DNA of 58,424 nt, taken from Stutzerimonas kunmingensis (GTDB lineage Bacteria; Pseudomonadota; Gammaproteobacteria; Pseudomonadales; Pseudomonadaceae). Positions 35,919 through 44,979 of the stretch are shown here, one piece after another. The position numbers and the translations under genes were made by a program. The stretch spans positions 1 to 58,424 of the forward strand of contig NZ_JACXXG010000028.1 in NCBI RefSeq assembly GCF_014764705.1, given 5' to 3'. The notes below the pieces were generated by a model. It saw only the letters and a program-made list of their open reading frames with translations. It did no database searches and was not told the origin of the DNA. Positions within the stretch are counted from its first letter, which is position 1. Each line of letters begins with the position of its first letter.

Positions 35919-37136
35919 ATGGCTGTCGGTCTTGGTCCTTTACCTACTCTGCACCCGGTACCCGGTTTCGAACTCGGCATCGCTTCGGCCGGCATCAAGC
36001 GACCAGGGCGTAAGGACGTAGTGATCATGCGCTGTGCCGAGGGCTCCCGTGTCGCCGGCGTGACCACCACCAACGCCTTTTGCGCTGCCCCCGTGCTCGT
36101 CACCCGCGAACGCATGCACGGGCCGGTGCGTTACCTGCTGACCAACACCGGTAACGCCAATGCCGGCACCGGCCCGCAAGGTCTTGCCGACGCCCGCCAC
36201 ACCTGTGCGGCCCTCGCGGCCATCACCGGAATCGACGAGACGGCCGTGTTGCCCTTTTCGACTGGCGTGATCGGCGAGCCGCTGCCGGTACAGAAGATCG
36301 AGTCGGCATTGCAGCCTGCACTCGACGATCTGTCGCCGGACCACTGGGCCGAGGCCGCGACCGGCATCATGACCACCGATACGCTGCCCAAGGGCGCCAG
36401 CCGTCAGTTCCAGCACGATGGCGTGACGGTAACCGTCACCGGCATCAGCAAGGGTGCCGGCATGATCCGCCCGAACATGGCGACCATGCTTGGCTATATC
36501 GCCACCGACGCCAAGGTTGCCGGCAGTGTGCTGCAGGACCTGGTGCGCGATGCGGCGAACAAGTCCTTCAACCGCATCACCATCGACGGTGATACCTCCA
36601 CCAACGATTGCTGCATGCTGATCGCCACCGGCCAGGCGGCGCTGCCGGAGATCACCTCCGCCTCCGGCGAGCTGTTCGGCAAGCTCAGGCAGGCGGTACT
36701 GGAGGTCTTCATGGAAGTGGCTCAGGCCATCGTTCGCGATGGCGAAGGCGCGACCAAGTTCGTCACTGTTCGGGTCAACGGCGGTGGCAATCATCAGGAG
36801 TGCCTGGACGTCGCCTACGCCGTCGCGCATTCGCCGCTGATCAAGACTGCGCTGTTCGCCTCCGACCCCAACTGGGGCCGCATCCTCGCTGCGGTCGGCT
36901 ACGCCGGCGTGCCAGACCTGGACGTGAGCAAGATCGATGTGTTCCTCGGCGAGGTCTGCATCGCCAGCCAGGGCGGGCGCTCGCCCAGCTACACGGAAGA
37001 GCAGGGCGCGGCGGTAATGGCCCGTGAGGAAATCACCATCCGTATCGAACTCGGACGTGGAGACTGCAGCGAGACCATCTGGACCACCGACCTGTCCCAC
37101 GAGTACGTGAAGATCAACGCCGAATACCGGACCTGA
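35919..37136 (+). CDS. argJ: Bifunctional ornithine acetyltransferase / N-acetylglutamate synthase
   Basis: ArgJ moves acetyl groups from N-acetylornithine to glutamate in arginine synthesis. The 405-residue precursor self-cleaves before the threonine in the [11 protein letters not shown] region (near residue 190) to give alpha and beta chains. [13 protein letters not shown] near 75 and [11 protein letters not shown] near 230 are family signatures, and the chain ends ...EYRT as usual. Conserved neighbour of secA in pseudomonads. Confidence 0.97.
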   Translation: MAVGLGPLPTLHPVPGFELGIASAGIKRPGRKDVVIMRCAEGSRVAGVTTTNAFCAAPVLVTRERMHGPVRYLLTNTGNANAGTGPQGLADARHTCAALAAITGIDETAVLPFSTGVIGEPLPVQKIESALQPALDDLSPDHWAEAATGIMTTDTLPKGASRQFQHDGVTVTVTGISKGAGMIRPNMATMLGYIATDAKVAGSVLQDLVRDAANKSFNRITIDGDTSTNDCCMLIATGQAALPEITSASGELFGKLRQAVLEVFMEVAQAIVRDGEGATKFVTVRVNGGGNHQECLDVAYAVAHSPLIKTALFASDPNWGRILAAVGYAGVPDLDVSKIDVFLGEVCIASQGGRSPSYTEEQGAAVMAREEITIRIELGRGDCSETIWTTDLSHEYVKINAEYRT

Positions 37137-37157
37137 TCGAATACTGCCCTTAGCTAT

Positions 37158-37187
37158 CCCGTTGTGCATGGCCCCATGTGCAACGGG
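37158..37187 (+). terminator. Hairpin downstream of argJ (weak or rho-dependent terminator)
   Basis: Arms CCCGTTG and CAACGGG (37158-37164 and 37181-37187), with an inner CATGG/CCATG pairing, form a strong hairpin 21 bp after argJ. No T run follows, so it may instead stabilise the 3' end. Confidence 0.45.
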
Positions 37188-37258
37188 AATTGCCATTTGC
37201 GCTTGCCGCGCTTTAACGTCCGCTGACTCTTCCGAAGGCAACTCGAGGTGCATCGGTC

Positions 37259-37891
37259 ATGGCTCTGCAACTGGTAGTCGGCGACAAGAACTATTCATCC
37301 TGGTCACTGCGCGCCGCGCTGGCAGTGGAACTGTCCGGCGCTGCGTGCGAACAGGTTCCGGTCTCACTCTATCGGCCAGACAGCCGAGCCCGGCTGCTCG
37401 GTTATTCGCCGACCGGCAAGGTGCCGGTGCTTCTGACCGAGGACGGCCCGGTGTGGGATTCGCTGGCAATCGCCGAATACCTGGCAGAGCAGTTCCCTGA
37501 TGCAAACCTGTGGCCGCGCGAGCGCTATGCGCGAGCATTGGCGCGAAGTATCTGCGCGGAGATGCACAGCGGCTTTCAGGCACTGCGCAGCCATCTGCCG
37601 ATGGATATGGCGCGCGTCCAGGCCTTGCCCGAGCTTCCCGATGCAGTGCAGGCAGACATCGAGCGAATCTGCGCCATCTGGAGCGATTGCCGCGAGCGCT
37701 TTGGCCGGAGTGGTGATTATCTGTTTGGCCAGCCAAGCATTGCCGACGCCTTCTATGCGCCGGTGGCTTCGCGCCTGCGCAGTTATCAGGTGGCCTTGCC
37801 AGCTGCCGCAGCAAGCTACGTCGAGACGATCCATCAGTGGCCGGCTTTTCAGCGCTGGCATCGGAGTGCCCTGCAGGAAGTGCGAAAGTGA
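37259..37891 (+). CDS. Glutathione S-transferase family protein
   Basis: This 210-residue cytoplasmic protein has an N-terminal thioredoxin-like domain (VVGDKNYSSWSLRAAL; the serine pair near residues 13-14 is the likely glutathione-activating site; VPVLLTEDGPVWDSLAIAEYL forms the glutathione-binding helix) and an all-helical C-terminal domain. Substrate is unknown. It lies between argJ and the nudix gene, whose GTG start overlaps its TGA, so the two are probably co-translated. Confidence 0.9.
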   Translation: MALQLVVGDKNYSSWSLRAALAVELSGAACEQVPVSLYRPDSRARLLGYSPTGKVPVLLTEDGPVWDSLAIAEYLAEQFPDANLWPRERYARALARSICAEMHSGFQALRSHLPMDMARVQALPELPDAVQADIERICAIWSDCRERFGRSGDYLFGQPSIADAFYAPVASRLRSYQVALPAAAASYVETIHQWPAFQRWHRSALQEVRK

Positions 37892-38829
37892 AACGAATCC
37901 ATGTCGCCGCAGCCGTCATTCGTGGTGCCGACGGGCGCGTACTGATCGCCAAGCGCCCGCTCGACAAGCACCAGGGTGGGTTGTGGGAATTTCCGGGCGG
38001 CAAGGTCGAGGCTGGTGAGCGCGTCGAGGCGGCGCTGGCGCGTGAGTTGCTGGAGGAGCTGGGCATCGTAGTTACCGCGGCGCAGCCGTTGATCCAGGTG
38101 CGCCACAATTATCCGGATAAGCAGGTGCTGCTCGATGTCTGGGAGGTGCAGGCGTTTACCGGTGAACCCCACGGGGCGGAAGGCCAGCCGCTGATGTGGG
38201 TGACGGCCGATCAGCTGACGAACTACAGCTTCCCGGCTGCGAATCAGCCGATCGTCGCGGCTGCGTGCTTGCCGCACCGCTATCTGATAACGCCGGATGG
38301 CCTCGCCCCGCAACGGTTGCTCGAAGGACTGGCGCGAGCGCTGGATGATGGCATTCGGCTGATCCAGCTGCGTGTGCCGTCGCTACCGCCTACCGCCTAC
38401 CGTGCGTTGGCAGAGCGGGCGCTGCCCTTGTGCGAGGGGCGGGCTCAGCTGATGCTCAAGGGCCCGCTACAGTGGGCATGCGACTATCCCGAGGCTGGCT
38501 GGCATCTGACCGCCGATCAGCTGCGTGAGCATGCGGGGCGGGAACGACCGATCGCGGCGAACCGCTGGTTGGCGGCGTCCTGTCACGATGCCGAGGAGCT
38601 GGCGCTGGCAGCCGCATTGGGAGTAGATTTCGTCACGTTGTCGCCAGTGCTGGCGACCGCCAGCCATCCGGATGCCTCACCGTTGGGCTGGGCGCAGGTC
38701 GTGGATTTGCTGCTAGGCTTCGACCGACCGGCCTACCTGCTGGGCGGACTTCAGGCGTCCGACCTGTCCCCGGCACGCCAGGCAGGTGCGCAGGGTGTCG
38801 CTGCGATTCGAGCGTTCTGGCCGGATTGA
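37888..38829 (+). CDS. Nudix hydrolase (MutT-like) fused to a ThiE-like domain
   Basis: The GTG at 37888 overlaps the GST stop (GTGA) and gives 313 residues. Residues 1-130 are a MutT-type nudix domain starting KRIHVAAAVIRGADGRVLIA, with the box GKVEAGERVEAALARELLEE; such enzymes remove 8-oxo-dGTP. Residues about 140-313 resemble thiamine-phosphate synthase (LARALDDGIRLIQLRVP, DFVTLSPVLATASHPDASPL, YLLGGL). This two-domain form is common in pseudomonads. The ThiE part may not be catalytic for thiamine. Confidence 0.92.
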   Translation: MKRIHVAAAVIRGADGRVLIAKRPLDKHQGGLWEFPGGKVEAGERVEAALARELLEELGIVVTAAQPLIQVRHNYPDKQVLLDVWEVQAFTGEPHGAEGQPLMWVTADQLTNYSFPAANQPIVAAACLPHRYLITPDGLAPQRLLEGLARALDDGIRLIQLRVPSLPPTAYRALAERALPLCEGRAQLMLKGPLQWACDYPEAGWHLTADQLREHAGRERPIAANRWLAASCHDAEELALAAALGVDFVTLSPVLATASHPDASPLGWAQVVDLLLGFDRPAYLLGGLQASDLSPARQAGAQGVAAIRAFWPD

Positions 38830-38890
38830 ACGGCTGGCGCTGATGCAGGTCACTGGCGATGCTGCTGTAAACCCGATAAATGTGTCTTCG

Positions 38891-38927
38891 ATAGATTAAA
38901 GCAATCGCGGTCATTCCCTTAATCAAT
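38891..38927 (+). promoter_or_regulatory. Candidate OxyR-binding site upstream of ahpC
   Basis: The 37-bp span fits the OxyR tetramer pattern of two 15-bp dyads spaced by seven bases. The first dyad (38891-38905) has ATAG, T at position 6, A at 10 and CAAT for CTAT. The second (38913-38927) has ATTC at its left and CAAT at its right. It lies about 70-110 bp before the ahpC start, as expected for OxyR activation. The second half is the weaker match. Confidence 0.6.
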
Positions 38928-38998
38928 TAACGGTATGCTGCTGGCTGCGTTATCGTAGGCCCCGTCAAAGTTTCTGAACCCCCTAAAGGAGTTAGCAG

Positions 38999-39562
38999 AT
39001 GTCGCTGATCAACACTCAAGTTCAACCCTTCAAAGTCAATGCCTTCCACAATGGCAAGTTCATCGAAGTCACCGAAGAATCCCTGAAGGGCAAGTGGTCC
39101 GTGCTGATCTTCATGCCGGCTGCCTTCACCTTCAACTGCCCGACCGAGATCGAAGACGCTGCCAACAGCTACGCCGAGTTCCAGAAGGCCGGTACCGAGG
39201 TCTACATCGTCACTACCGATACCCACTTCTCGCACAAGGTCTGGCACGAAACTTCCCCTGCCGTTGGCAAGGCGCAGTTCCCGCTGATCGGCGATCCGAC
39301 TCACCAGCTGACCCGCGCGTTCGGTGTGCACATCGAAGAAGAAGGTCTGGCCCTGCGCGGCACCTTCCTGATCAACCCGGAAGGCGTGATCAAGACCGTC
39401 GAGATCCACTCCAACGAGATCGCTCGTGACGTGTCGGAAACCCTGCGCAAGCTGAAAGCTGCTCAGTACACCGCCGCTCACCCGGGTGAAGTCTGCCCGG
39501 CCAAGTGGAAAGAGGGCGAGAAGACCCTGGCTCCTTCGCTGGACCTGGTCGGCAAGATCTAA
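38999..39562 (+). CDS. ahpC: Alkyl hydroperoxide reductase subunit C (peroxiredoxin)
   Basis: AhpC is the 2-Cys peroxiredoxin that reduces H2O2 and organic peroxides. The 187-residue protein has the peroxidatic cysteine in AFTFNCPTEIED near 47 and the resolving cysteine in PGEVCPAKW near 166. A strong ribosome site (AAGGAG) precedes ATG 38999. ahpF follows, separated by hairpins that may lower its expression relative to ahpC. Confidence 0.98.
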   Translation: MSLINTQVQPFKVNAFHNGKFIEVTEESLKGKWSVLIFMPAAFTFNCPTEIEDAANSYAEFQKAGTEVYIVTTDTHFSHKVWHETSPAVGKAQFPLIGDPTHQLTRAFGVHIEEEGLALRGTFLINPEGVIKTVEIHSNEIARDVSETLRKLKAAQYTAAHPGEVCPAKWKEGEKTLAPSLDLVGKI

Positions 39563-39590
39563 GGCTTCGCCTATCTGCCCTGCGTGCTGG

Positions 39591-39648
39591 AGGGCTTTTC
39601 AAAGCCCTCTGGCAACCCAACGCCTGGACGCGAACCGTCCGGGCGTTT
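39591..39648 (+). terminator. Two hairpins between ahpC and ahpF (attenuating terminator)
   Basis: A first hairpin, AGGGCTTT-tc-AAAGCCCT (39591-39608), is followed by a second, GC-rich stem with CGCCTGGACG/CGTCCGGGCG arms (39621-39645) and then TTTTATTT. Partial termination here would make abundant ahpC mRNA and less ahpF, the ratio these subunits need. Confidence 0.75.
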
Positions 39649-39682
39649 TATTTCCAGAATTCCGAACGGGGTACCGCTGCCA

Positions 39683-41245
39683 ATGTTGGACACCAATCTC
39701 AAGACCCAGTTGAAAGCCTACCTGGAGAAGGTCACCCAGCCCTTCGAGATCGTCGCGTCCCTCGATGACGGCGAGAAATCCCGGGAAATGCTGAGCCTGT
39801 TGCAGGACATCGCCGGTCTCAGCGAAAAGATCACCCTCAAGACCGACGGTGACGATGCACGCAAGCCGTCGTTCTCGCTCAACCGCATCGGCGGCAACAT
39901 CAGCCTGCGTTTTGCCGGCATCCCCATGGGCCACGAATTCACCTCGCTGGTCCTGGCCCAGCTGCAGGTCGGCGGTCATCCGTCGAAGACTGCACCGGAA
40001 GTGATCGAGCAGATCAGGGCGCTGGATGGCGACTACAGCTTCGAAACCTACTTCTCGCTGTCCTGCCAGAACTGCCCGGACGTGGTTCAGGCGCTGAACC
40101 TGATGGCGGTGCTCAACCCGAACATCAAGCACGTCGCCATCGACGGCGCACTGTTCCAGGACGAAGTCGAAGCCCGTCAGATCATGTCGGTGCCGAGCAT
40201 CTACCTCAACGGCGAGCTGTTCACCCAGGGTCGCATGAGTGAGGAAGAGATCCTCGCCAAGCTCGACACCGGCTCCAGCGCCCGTGACGCCGAGAAGCTC
40301 AAGGCCAAGGATGCCTTCGACGTGCTGGTGGTCGGCGGCGGTCCCGCCGGCGCCGCAGCGGCCATCTACGCGGCGCGCAAGGGCATCCGCACCGGTGTCG
40401 CCGCCGAGCGCTTCGGCGGTCAGGTGCTCGACACCATGGCCATCGAGAACTTCATCTCGGTGAAGGAAACCGAAGGCCCGAAACTGGCCCGCGCGTTGGA
40501 AGAGCACGTGCGCGAGTACGAGGTCGACATCATGAACCTGCAGCGCGCCAGCCAGCTGATTCCGGCGGGCGACGACGGCCTGCATCGCGTGCAGTTCGAA
40601 AACGGCGGCGAGCTCAAGGCCAAGACCCTGATCCTCGCCACCGGCGCGCGCTGGCGCGAAATGAACGTGCCCGGCGAGCAGGAATACCGCGGCCGTGGCG
40701 TCGCCTACTGCCCGCACTGCGACGGCCCGCTGTTCAAGGGCAAGCGCGTGGCGGTGATCGGTGGCGGTAACTCCGGCGTGGAGGCGGCCATCGACCTGGC
40801 CGGCATCGTCGCCCACGTGACCCTGCTCGAGTTCGGCGAGGAACTGCGTGCCGACGCCGTGCTGCAGCGCAAGCTCAACAGCCTGTCCAACGTTCGCGTG
40901 CTGAAGATGGCGCAGACCACCGAGGTCAAGGGCGATGGCCAGAAGGTCACCGGTCTGGTCTACAAGGACCGCTCCAGCGAAGAAATGCACAGCATCGAGC
41001 TGGAAGGCATCTTCGTGCAGATCGGCCTGCTGCCCAACAGCGAATGGCTCAAGGGCACCCTGGAGCTGTCGCGCTTCGGCGAGATCATCGTCGATGCCAA
41101 GGGCCAGACCAGCATTCCCGGTGTGTTTGCTGCCGGCGACGTGACCACGGTGCCGTACAAGCAGATCGTGATCGCCGTCGGTGAAGGCGCCAAGGCCTCG
41201 CTGAGCGCCTTCGATCACCTGATCCGGTCGTCTGCGACGGCCTGA
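39683..41245 (+). CDS. ahpF: Alkyl hydroperoxide reductase subunit F
   Basis: AhpF is the NADH-dependent flavoprotein disulfide reductase that recharges AhpC. The ATG at 39683 ([17 protein letters not shown]) gives 520 residues. The N-terminal double-thioredoxin domain contains SCQNCPD near 130, the FAD loop [12 protein letters not shown] is near 215, the redox CPHC is in AYCPHCDGP near 345, and the second dinucleotide fold [12 protein letters not shown] follows near 358. An intrinsic terminator follows. Confidence 0.98.
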   Translation: MLDTNLKTQLKAYLEKVTQPFEIVASLDDGEKSREMLSLLQDIAGLSEKITLKTDGDDARKPSFSLNRIGGNISLRFAGIPMGHEFTSLVLAQLQVGGHPSKTAPEVIEQIRALDGDYSFETYFSLSCQNCPDVVQALNLMAVLNPNIKHVAIDGALFQDEVEARQIMSVPSIYLNGELFTQGRMSEEEILAKLDTGSSARDAEKLKAKDAFDVLVVGGGPAGAAAAIYAARKGIRTGVAAERFGGQVLDTMAIENFISVKETEGPKLARALEEHVREYEVDIMNLQRASQLIPAGDDGLHRVQFENGGELKAKTLILATGARWREMNVPGEQEYRGRGVAYCPHCDGPLFKGKRVAVIGGGNSGVEAAIDLAGIVAHVTLLEFGEELRADAVLQRKLNSLSNVRVLKMAQTTEVKGDGQKVTGLVYKDRSSEEMHSIELEGIFVQIGLLPNSEWLKGTLELSRFGEIIVDAKGQTSIPGVFAAGDVTTVPYKQIVIAVGEGAKASLSAFDHLIRSSATA

Positions 41246-41261
41246 ATCGAAGCGCAAAAAG

Positions 41262-41296
41262 AAGGGGAGCAGCCGCGAGGTTGCTCCCCTTTTTCG
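41262..41296 (+). terminator. Terminator after ahpF
   Basis: The stem AAGGGGAGCA paired with TTGCTCCCCTT (41263-41272 and 41281-41291) ends in a T run (to 41294). Confidence 0.9.
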
Positions 41297-41400
41297 TTTC
41301 TGGCGCTCGGCGGGACGCTCAGGCAGAAGCGAACGCCTGCCGGCGCGCCGGGTCTCAGGACGTACATGCCGAGCAGTCCATGGAGCTGTCCACAACGATG

Positions 41401-42525
41401 ATGAATGCGCAAACGCTGCAGAGCTCACGCCGGGTCGTGCTGACCTATGCCAACCGACCACGCGAGCCGCAGCACGAGAAGGTCGTCCACGCGGCCTTGG
41501 CCGAACGCCTGGCGACCTTGCTGGGGACGAGTTACGGCGGTGAGTACGATCCAACGCGTCGCTATGACGCCCATCCCTACCTGATACCGTCGGGCACCGT
41601 CGTCGGCCTCCGCGAAGCCCAGGAGCTGGGGCTGAACGAGGAGGGTGACCTGTTTGGCGGTGTCGTGCCGCAGGCCTTTGTCGAAACCAAAGCGATCACC
41701 CACCCGCTGGTGCGTCCGGACGCCGTGGCGCCGGTCGGCTGGTCGCGGGACTTCAGTACCCAGGTCAAGGGCAGCGTGCTGGCCGGCTACAGCGCCTTCA
41801 GCATCGAGGATGCGCGTGACGCCGGGCGGCGCCTTTTGCACGAAGGGCCGGTGCGGATCAAGCCGGTACGCGCCACGGGTGGCCGCGGGCAGCAGCGCGT
41901 CGATGATGCCGATACCCTCGATAAGGCGCTGTTTGCGCTCGATGAAAAGGAGCTGGCCCAGTACGGCCTGGTCCTGGAGGCGCATCTGGATCGCGTCATC
42001 ACCTTCAGTGTCGGCCAGGTACGTGTCGGGGGCCGTCTGGCCAGTTACTACGGTACGCAGCGCCTGACTCGGGACAACGCTGGCAACGAGGTGTATGGCG
42101 GCTCGGATCTGGTGGTCGTTGATGGCGACTTCGAGGCGCTGATGGCCCTTGATCTGCCGGAGACGACACGTCTGGCCGTGCGCCAGGCGCAGGTCTACGA
42201 CGAGGCAGCCTCGGCCTGTTATCGGCATTTCTTCGCCTCGCGACGCAACTACGACATCGCTCAAGGCGTCGATGGCCGGGGCCGGTCACGTTCCGGCGTG
42301 CTCGAGCAATCCTGGCGTATCGGCGGTGCCAGCAGCGCTGAAGTGGCTGCCCTGGAAGTCTTCAGGCAAGGCACTTCGGCGCGCGCGGTGAAGGCGTCTT
42401 CGCTGGAGTTCTATGGGCGCGAGCAGGGCGTGCCGGCCGGTGCGCAAGTTCTGTATCGGGACGAGGACGCCGATGTGGGTTTCATCACCAAGTGTGTAAC
42501 GGTGGAGGATTATGGCGACGCATAG
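41401..42525 (+). CDS. DUF3182 family protein (ATP-grasp-like)
   Basis: This protein of about 374 residues has a DUF3182 pattern: PYLIPSGTVVGL near 60, VRIKPVRATGGRGQQRV near 158 (resembling the glycine-rich loop of ATP-grasp ligases), VLEAHLDRVITFSVGQ near 195 and YGREQGVPAGAQV near the end. The family is annotated as biotin-carboxylase-like; its reaction is unknown. The start is uncertain: two adjacent ATGs (41398, 41401) follow a poor ribosome site, and ATG 41380 is also possible. It overlaps the downstream hydrolase gene by 14 bp, a coupling that suggests a joint pathway. Confidence 0.8.
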   Translation: MNAQTLQSSRRVVLTYANRPREPQHEKVVHAALAERLATLLGTSYGGEYDPTRRYDAHPYLIPSGTVVGLREAQELGLNEEGDLFGGVVPQAFVETKAITHPLVRPDAVAPVGWSRDFSTQVKGSVLAGYSAFSIEDARDAGRRLLHEGPVRIKPVRATGGRGQQRVDDADTLDKALFALDEKELAQYGLVLEAHLDRVITFSVGQVRVGGRLASYYGTQRLTRDNAGNEVYGGSDLVVVDGDFEALMALDLPETTRLAVRQAQVYDEAASACYRHFFASRRNYDIAQGVDGRGRSRSGVLEQSWRIGGASSAEVAALEVFRQGTSARAVKASSLEFYGREQGVPAGAQVLYRDEDADVGFITKCVTVEDYGDA

Positions 42526-43288
42526 CGAGATGGTGAACATCCTGGTAGGTGATGAGCATATCGCCGGGACCTTCCTCTCACCGCCGGAGAAGATGCCAGG
42601 CGTGCTGTTCGTGCACGGTTGGGGCGGTAGCCAGCAGCGCGACCTGAACCGCGCGCGCGGTATCGCCGGGCTTGGTTGCGTCTGCCTGTCGTTCGATCTG
42701 CGCGGCCATGCGCAGACCCGCGCGCAACAGGAAAGCGTGACGCGGGAGCAGAACCTCAATGATCTGCTCGCCGCTTACGATCTGCTGGCCCAGCACCCGC
42801 ACATCGACCCCTCCGCGATTGCAGTGGTCGGCACCAGCTATGGCGGCTACCTCGCGGCGATTCTCACTGCGCTGCGTCCGGTGAAGTGGCTGGCCCTGCG
42901 CGTGCCGGCGCTGTACCGCGACGAGGAGTGGCAGGTGCCCAAGCGGCAGCTCGATCGCGACATCCTCAACCAGCTGCGCAGCCGGCGCGTGCTACCGGAC
43001 GAGAACCGCGCGTTGGCCGCCTGCGCGGCGTTTCGCGGCGACGTGCTGATCGTCGAATCCGAGCACGATACCTTCGTCCCGCACGAAACCATCATGAGCT
43101 ATCGTGCCGCCTTCCACGGCACCCACTCTCTCACCCATCGCATCATCGACGGTGCCGACCATGCGCTGAGCAACGAGCGCTGCCAGGAGGCCTACACCTC
43201 GATTCTGGTGAACTGGGCGACCGAGATGATCATCGGCGCGCGTCTCGACGAAAAATCCCCTGAGGGCTTCAAGGCGGTCGACGAGTAG
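42512..43288 (+). CDS. Alpha/beta-hydrolase (dienelactone hydrolase / S9-like)
   Basis: This 258-residue cytoplasmic protein has the alpha/beta-hydrolase fold: VLFVHGWGGS near residue 33 (oxyanion HG), the nucleophile elbow GTSYGGYLAA near 108, the acid in DVLIVESEHDTFVP near 185 and the histidine in DGADHALSN near 215. Substrate unknown. The start overlaps the DUF3182 gene by 14 bp. The catalytic triad is complete, so the enzyme is probably active. Confidence 0.88.
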   Translation: MATHSEMVNILVGDEHIAGTFLSPPEKMPGVLFVHGWGGSQQRDLNRARGIAGLGCVCLSFDLRGHAQTRAQQESVTREQNLNDLLAAYDLLAQHPHIDPSAIAVVGTSYGGYLAAILTALRPVKWLALRVPALYRDEEWQVPKRQLDRDILNQLRSRRVLPDENRALAACAAFRGDVLIVESEHDTFVPHETIMSYRAAFHGTHSLTHRIIDGADHALSNERCQEAYTSILVNWATEMIIGARLDEKSPEGFKAVDE

Positions 43289-43351
43289 CAGGTCAGCACT
43301 CGCCTCCGACGGCCCTTGGGGCGCGCAGCGGGGAGCAATGCGTCAGTCCGC

Positions 43352-44380
43352 TCACTCGGGATGTGTCGGTGGGGGCGTGGGGCCGACGAAACGACTCCAG
43401 CGGCGGTCGAGCACCTGCTGCTTGAGCACTTCGATGACGTCGACCAGCAGTTCTTCCAGCGCCAGGTCGGTATTTTCGTCCTGGTAGACCCAGGCATCGA
43501 AGAACTCGTCGGCGAGATTGCTGGCCAGTGCCTGGAACTGCGGGCCACGCATGCCTTCCACGGCGCCCTGCAGCAGCCGCGCGGCGATGTCGCTGAGTGC
43601 ATCGTCGAGCGTGCTGGCCAGGCGGTTGCCCAGCGGCAGGCGCCGCAGATTGTGCATCTCGGGATTGTTCTGCAGCGCCTGGTGAATCAGTTGGCTGACA
43701 TAACCTTCGATGGCGCCGCGATTGTCGCGGTAGCCGGTCTCCAGCATGTCCTGCAGGCGCCGCGAGATGTCGTTGAGCAAGCGCTGTTTGCGCGGCCGCA
43801 CCACTTCCTGCAGCAGCCGGCGCGAAAGGTCGTCGCTGGCGCCGATCTCCTGCTGCAGGCGGCCGAACAGGCGCACCATCACCCGGTCGGAAAGTTCCTC
43901 GATCAGCAGGTAGTAATAACGGCTGAAAAGGCCGTAGATGGCCCAGCCGCGCATGTCGATCAGCCCCAGGCGCTGCAGGCGGATCAGCAGCGCGCCGACA
44001 CGCAGTACGCGCAACCAGCGCAGCCCGGCCAGGGGAATGCAGCCGAGCACGTCATACCAGTGCGCGAACGGGTAGTAGTACCAGCGTGCATAGCGGCGCT
44101 CGAACAGTGCCACGGTCCAGCCGAGCAGCACGTCGAGGACGAAGATCGCGACGAAGCCCAGGTCGATGTACTGGAAGTTGGCGTGGACACTCTGCTGGTA
44201 ACGCGCGTGCAGCTCTGGCGCGAGGTCCGCCAGCACTGCGCTGACAGGCTGCAGGGCGAACAGGCTGTCGAACAGAATCAGCGACAGGTTGATGCACACC
44301 AACAGAACGATGAAGGCTTCCCAGGCGGCGTGCAGCTGGTCGCGACGGCGGGCCTGTCGCGCCACGACCGGCTCAGTCAT
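43352..44380 (-). CDS. Ion-transporter-like membrane protein (voltage-gated channel fold)
   Basis: This 342-residue protein has hydrophobic N-terminal segments (FIVLLVCINLSLILFDSLF near 22, YIDLGFVAIFVLDVLLGW near 75), an amphipathic arginine-rich segment (RWLRVLRVGALLIRLQRL near 128) like an S4 helix, then a long soluble helical C-terminal half (190-342). The arrangement recalls half of an ion-transporter domain without an obvious selectivity filter. The ATG at 44380 overlaps the stop of the adenosyltransferase gene by 8 bp. Function unknown; a sensor-like role is possible. Confidence 0.68.
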   Translation of the reverse strand: MTEPVVARQARRRDQLHAAWEAFIVLLVCINLSLILFDSLFALQPVSAVLADLAPELHARYQQSVHANFQYIDLGFVAIFVLDVLLGWTVALFERRYARWYYYPFAHWYDVLGCIPLAGLRWLRVLRVGALLIRLQRLGLIDMRGWAIYGLFSRYYYLLIEELSDRVMVRLFGRLQQEIGASDDLSRRLLQEVVRPRKQRLLNDISRRLQDMLETGYRDNRGAIEGYVSQLIHQALQNNPEMHNLRRLPLGNRLASTLDDALSDIAARLLQGAVEGMRGPQFQALASNLADEFFDAWVYQDENTDLALEELLVDVIEVLKQQVLDRRWSRFVGPTPPPTHPE

Positions 44381-44963
44381 CCGCGGCAGGTGAAGCAGCG
44401 GCTGGCTGCCAGAGTATTTCACCGCAACCCTGGCGCCGAGCGATCAGGCGGGCGGCGACGAACAGCGCATCGGAGAGCCGGTTCAGATAGGCCAGCAGCA
44501 CCGGGCGTACCGTTTCGCTGGCATTGAGCTGCTGACAACGACGCTCGGCAGTGCGCGTCATGCTGCGGCACAGGTGGGCGAGGGCGATCAGCCGGGAACC
44601 GCCTGGCAGGATGAATTCCTTCAGCGGCCCAAGCTCCTGGTTCCAGCGATCGATGGCCTGTTCCAGTCGCTCGATTTCGTTGTCCTGCAGCGCCTGATAG
44701 TCGGGCATCGCCAGCTCGCCGCCGAGGTCGAACAAGCGATGCTGGCAAGGTGCGAAAACGCTGATCAGCTCGTCGAGCGCTGGCCACTGCACCTGCGCAT
44801 CGGCCAGTTCGGCGAGCAGCAGGCCGAGCTGGCTGTTAAGGGTGTCGACCTCGCCCATGGCCTCCACGCGAGGATGGTCCTTGGTAACCCGACGGCCGTC
44901 GCCGAGGCCGGTTTCGCCGCTATCGCCGGTGCGGGTGTAGATTTTCGACAGTCGATTGCCCAT
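44373..44963 (-). CDS. PduO-type ATP:cob(I)alamin adenosyltransferase
   Basis: This 196-residue enzyme makes adenosylcobalamin from cob(I)alamin and ATP. The ATP-binding N-terminus is KIYTRTGDSGETGLGDGR, and the C-terminal signature is LPGGSRLIALAHLCRSMTRT followed by AERR. No other cobalamin gene is in the window, so it acts as a salvage or assembly enzyme for a B12 enzyme elsewhere. It lies 16 bp after the sensor kinase and overlaps the ion-transporter-like gene. Confidence 0.95.
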   Translation of the reverse strand: MGNRLSKIYTRTGDSGETGLGDGRRVTKDHPRVEAMGEVDTLNSQLGLLLAELADAQVQWPALDELISVFAPCQHRLFDLGGELAMPDYQALQDNEIERLEQAIDRWNQELGPLKEFILPGGSRLIALAHLCRSMTRTAERRCQQLNASETVRPVLLAYLNRLSDALFVAARLIARRQGCGEILWQPAAASPAADD

Positions 44964-44979
44964 GTATCGGTTCCTTGGT

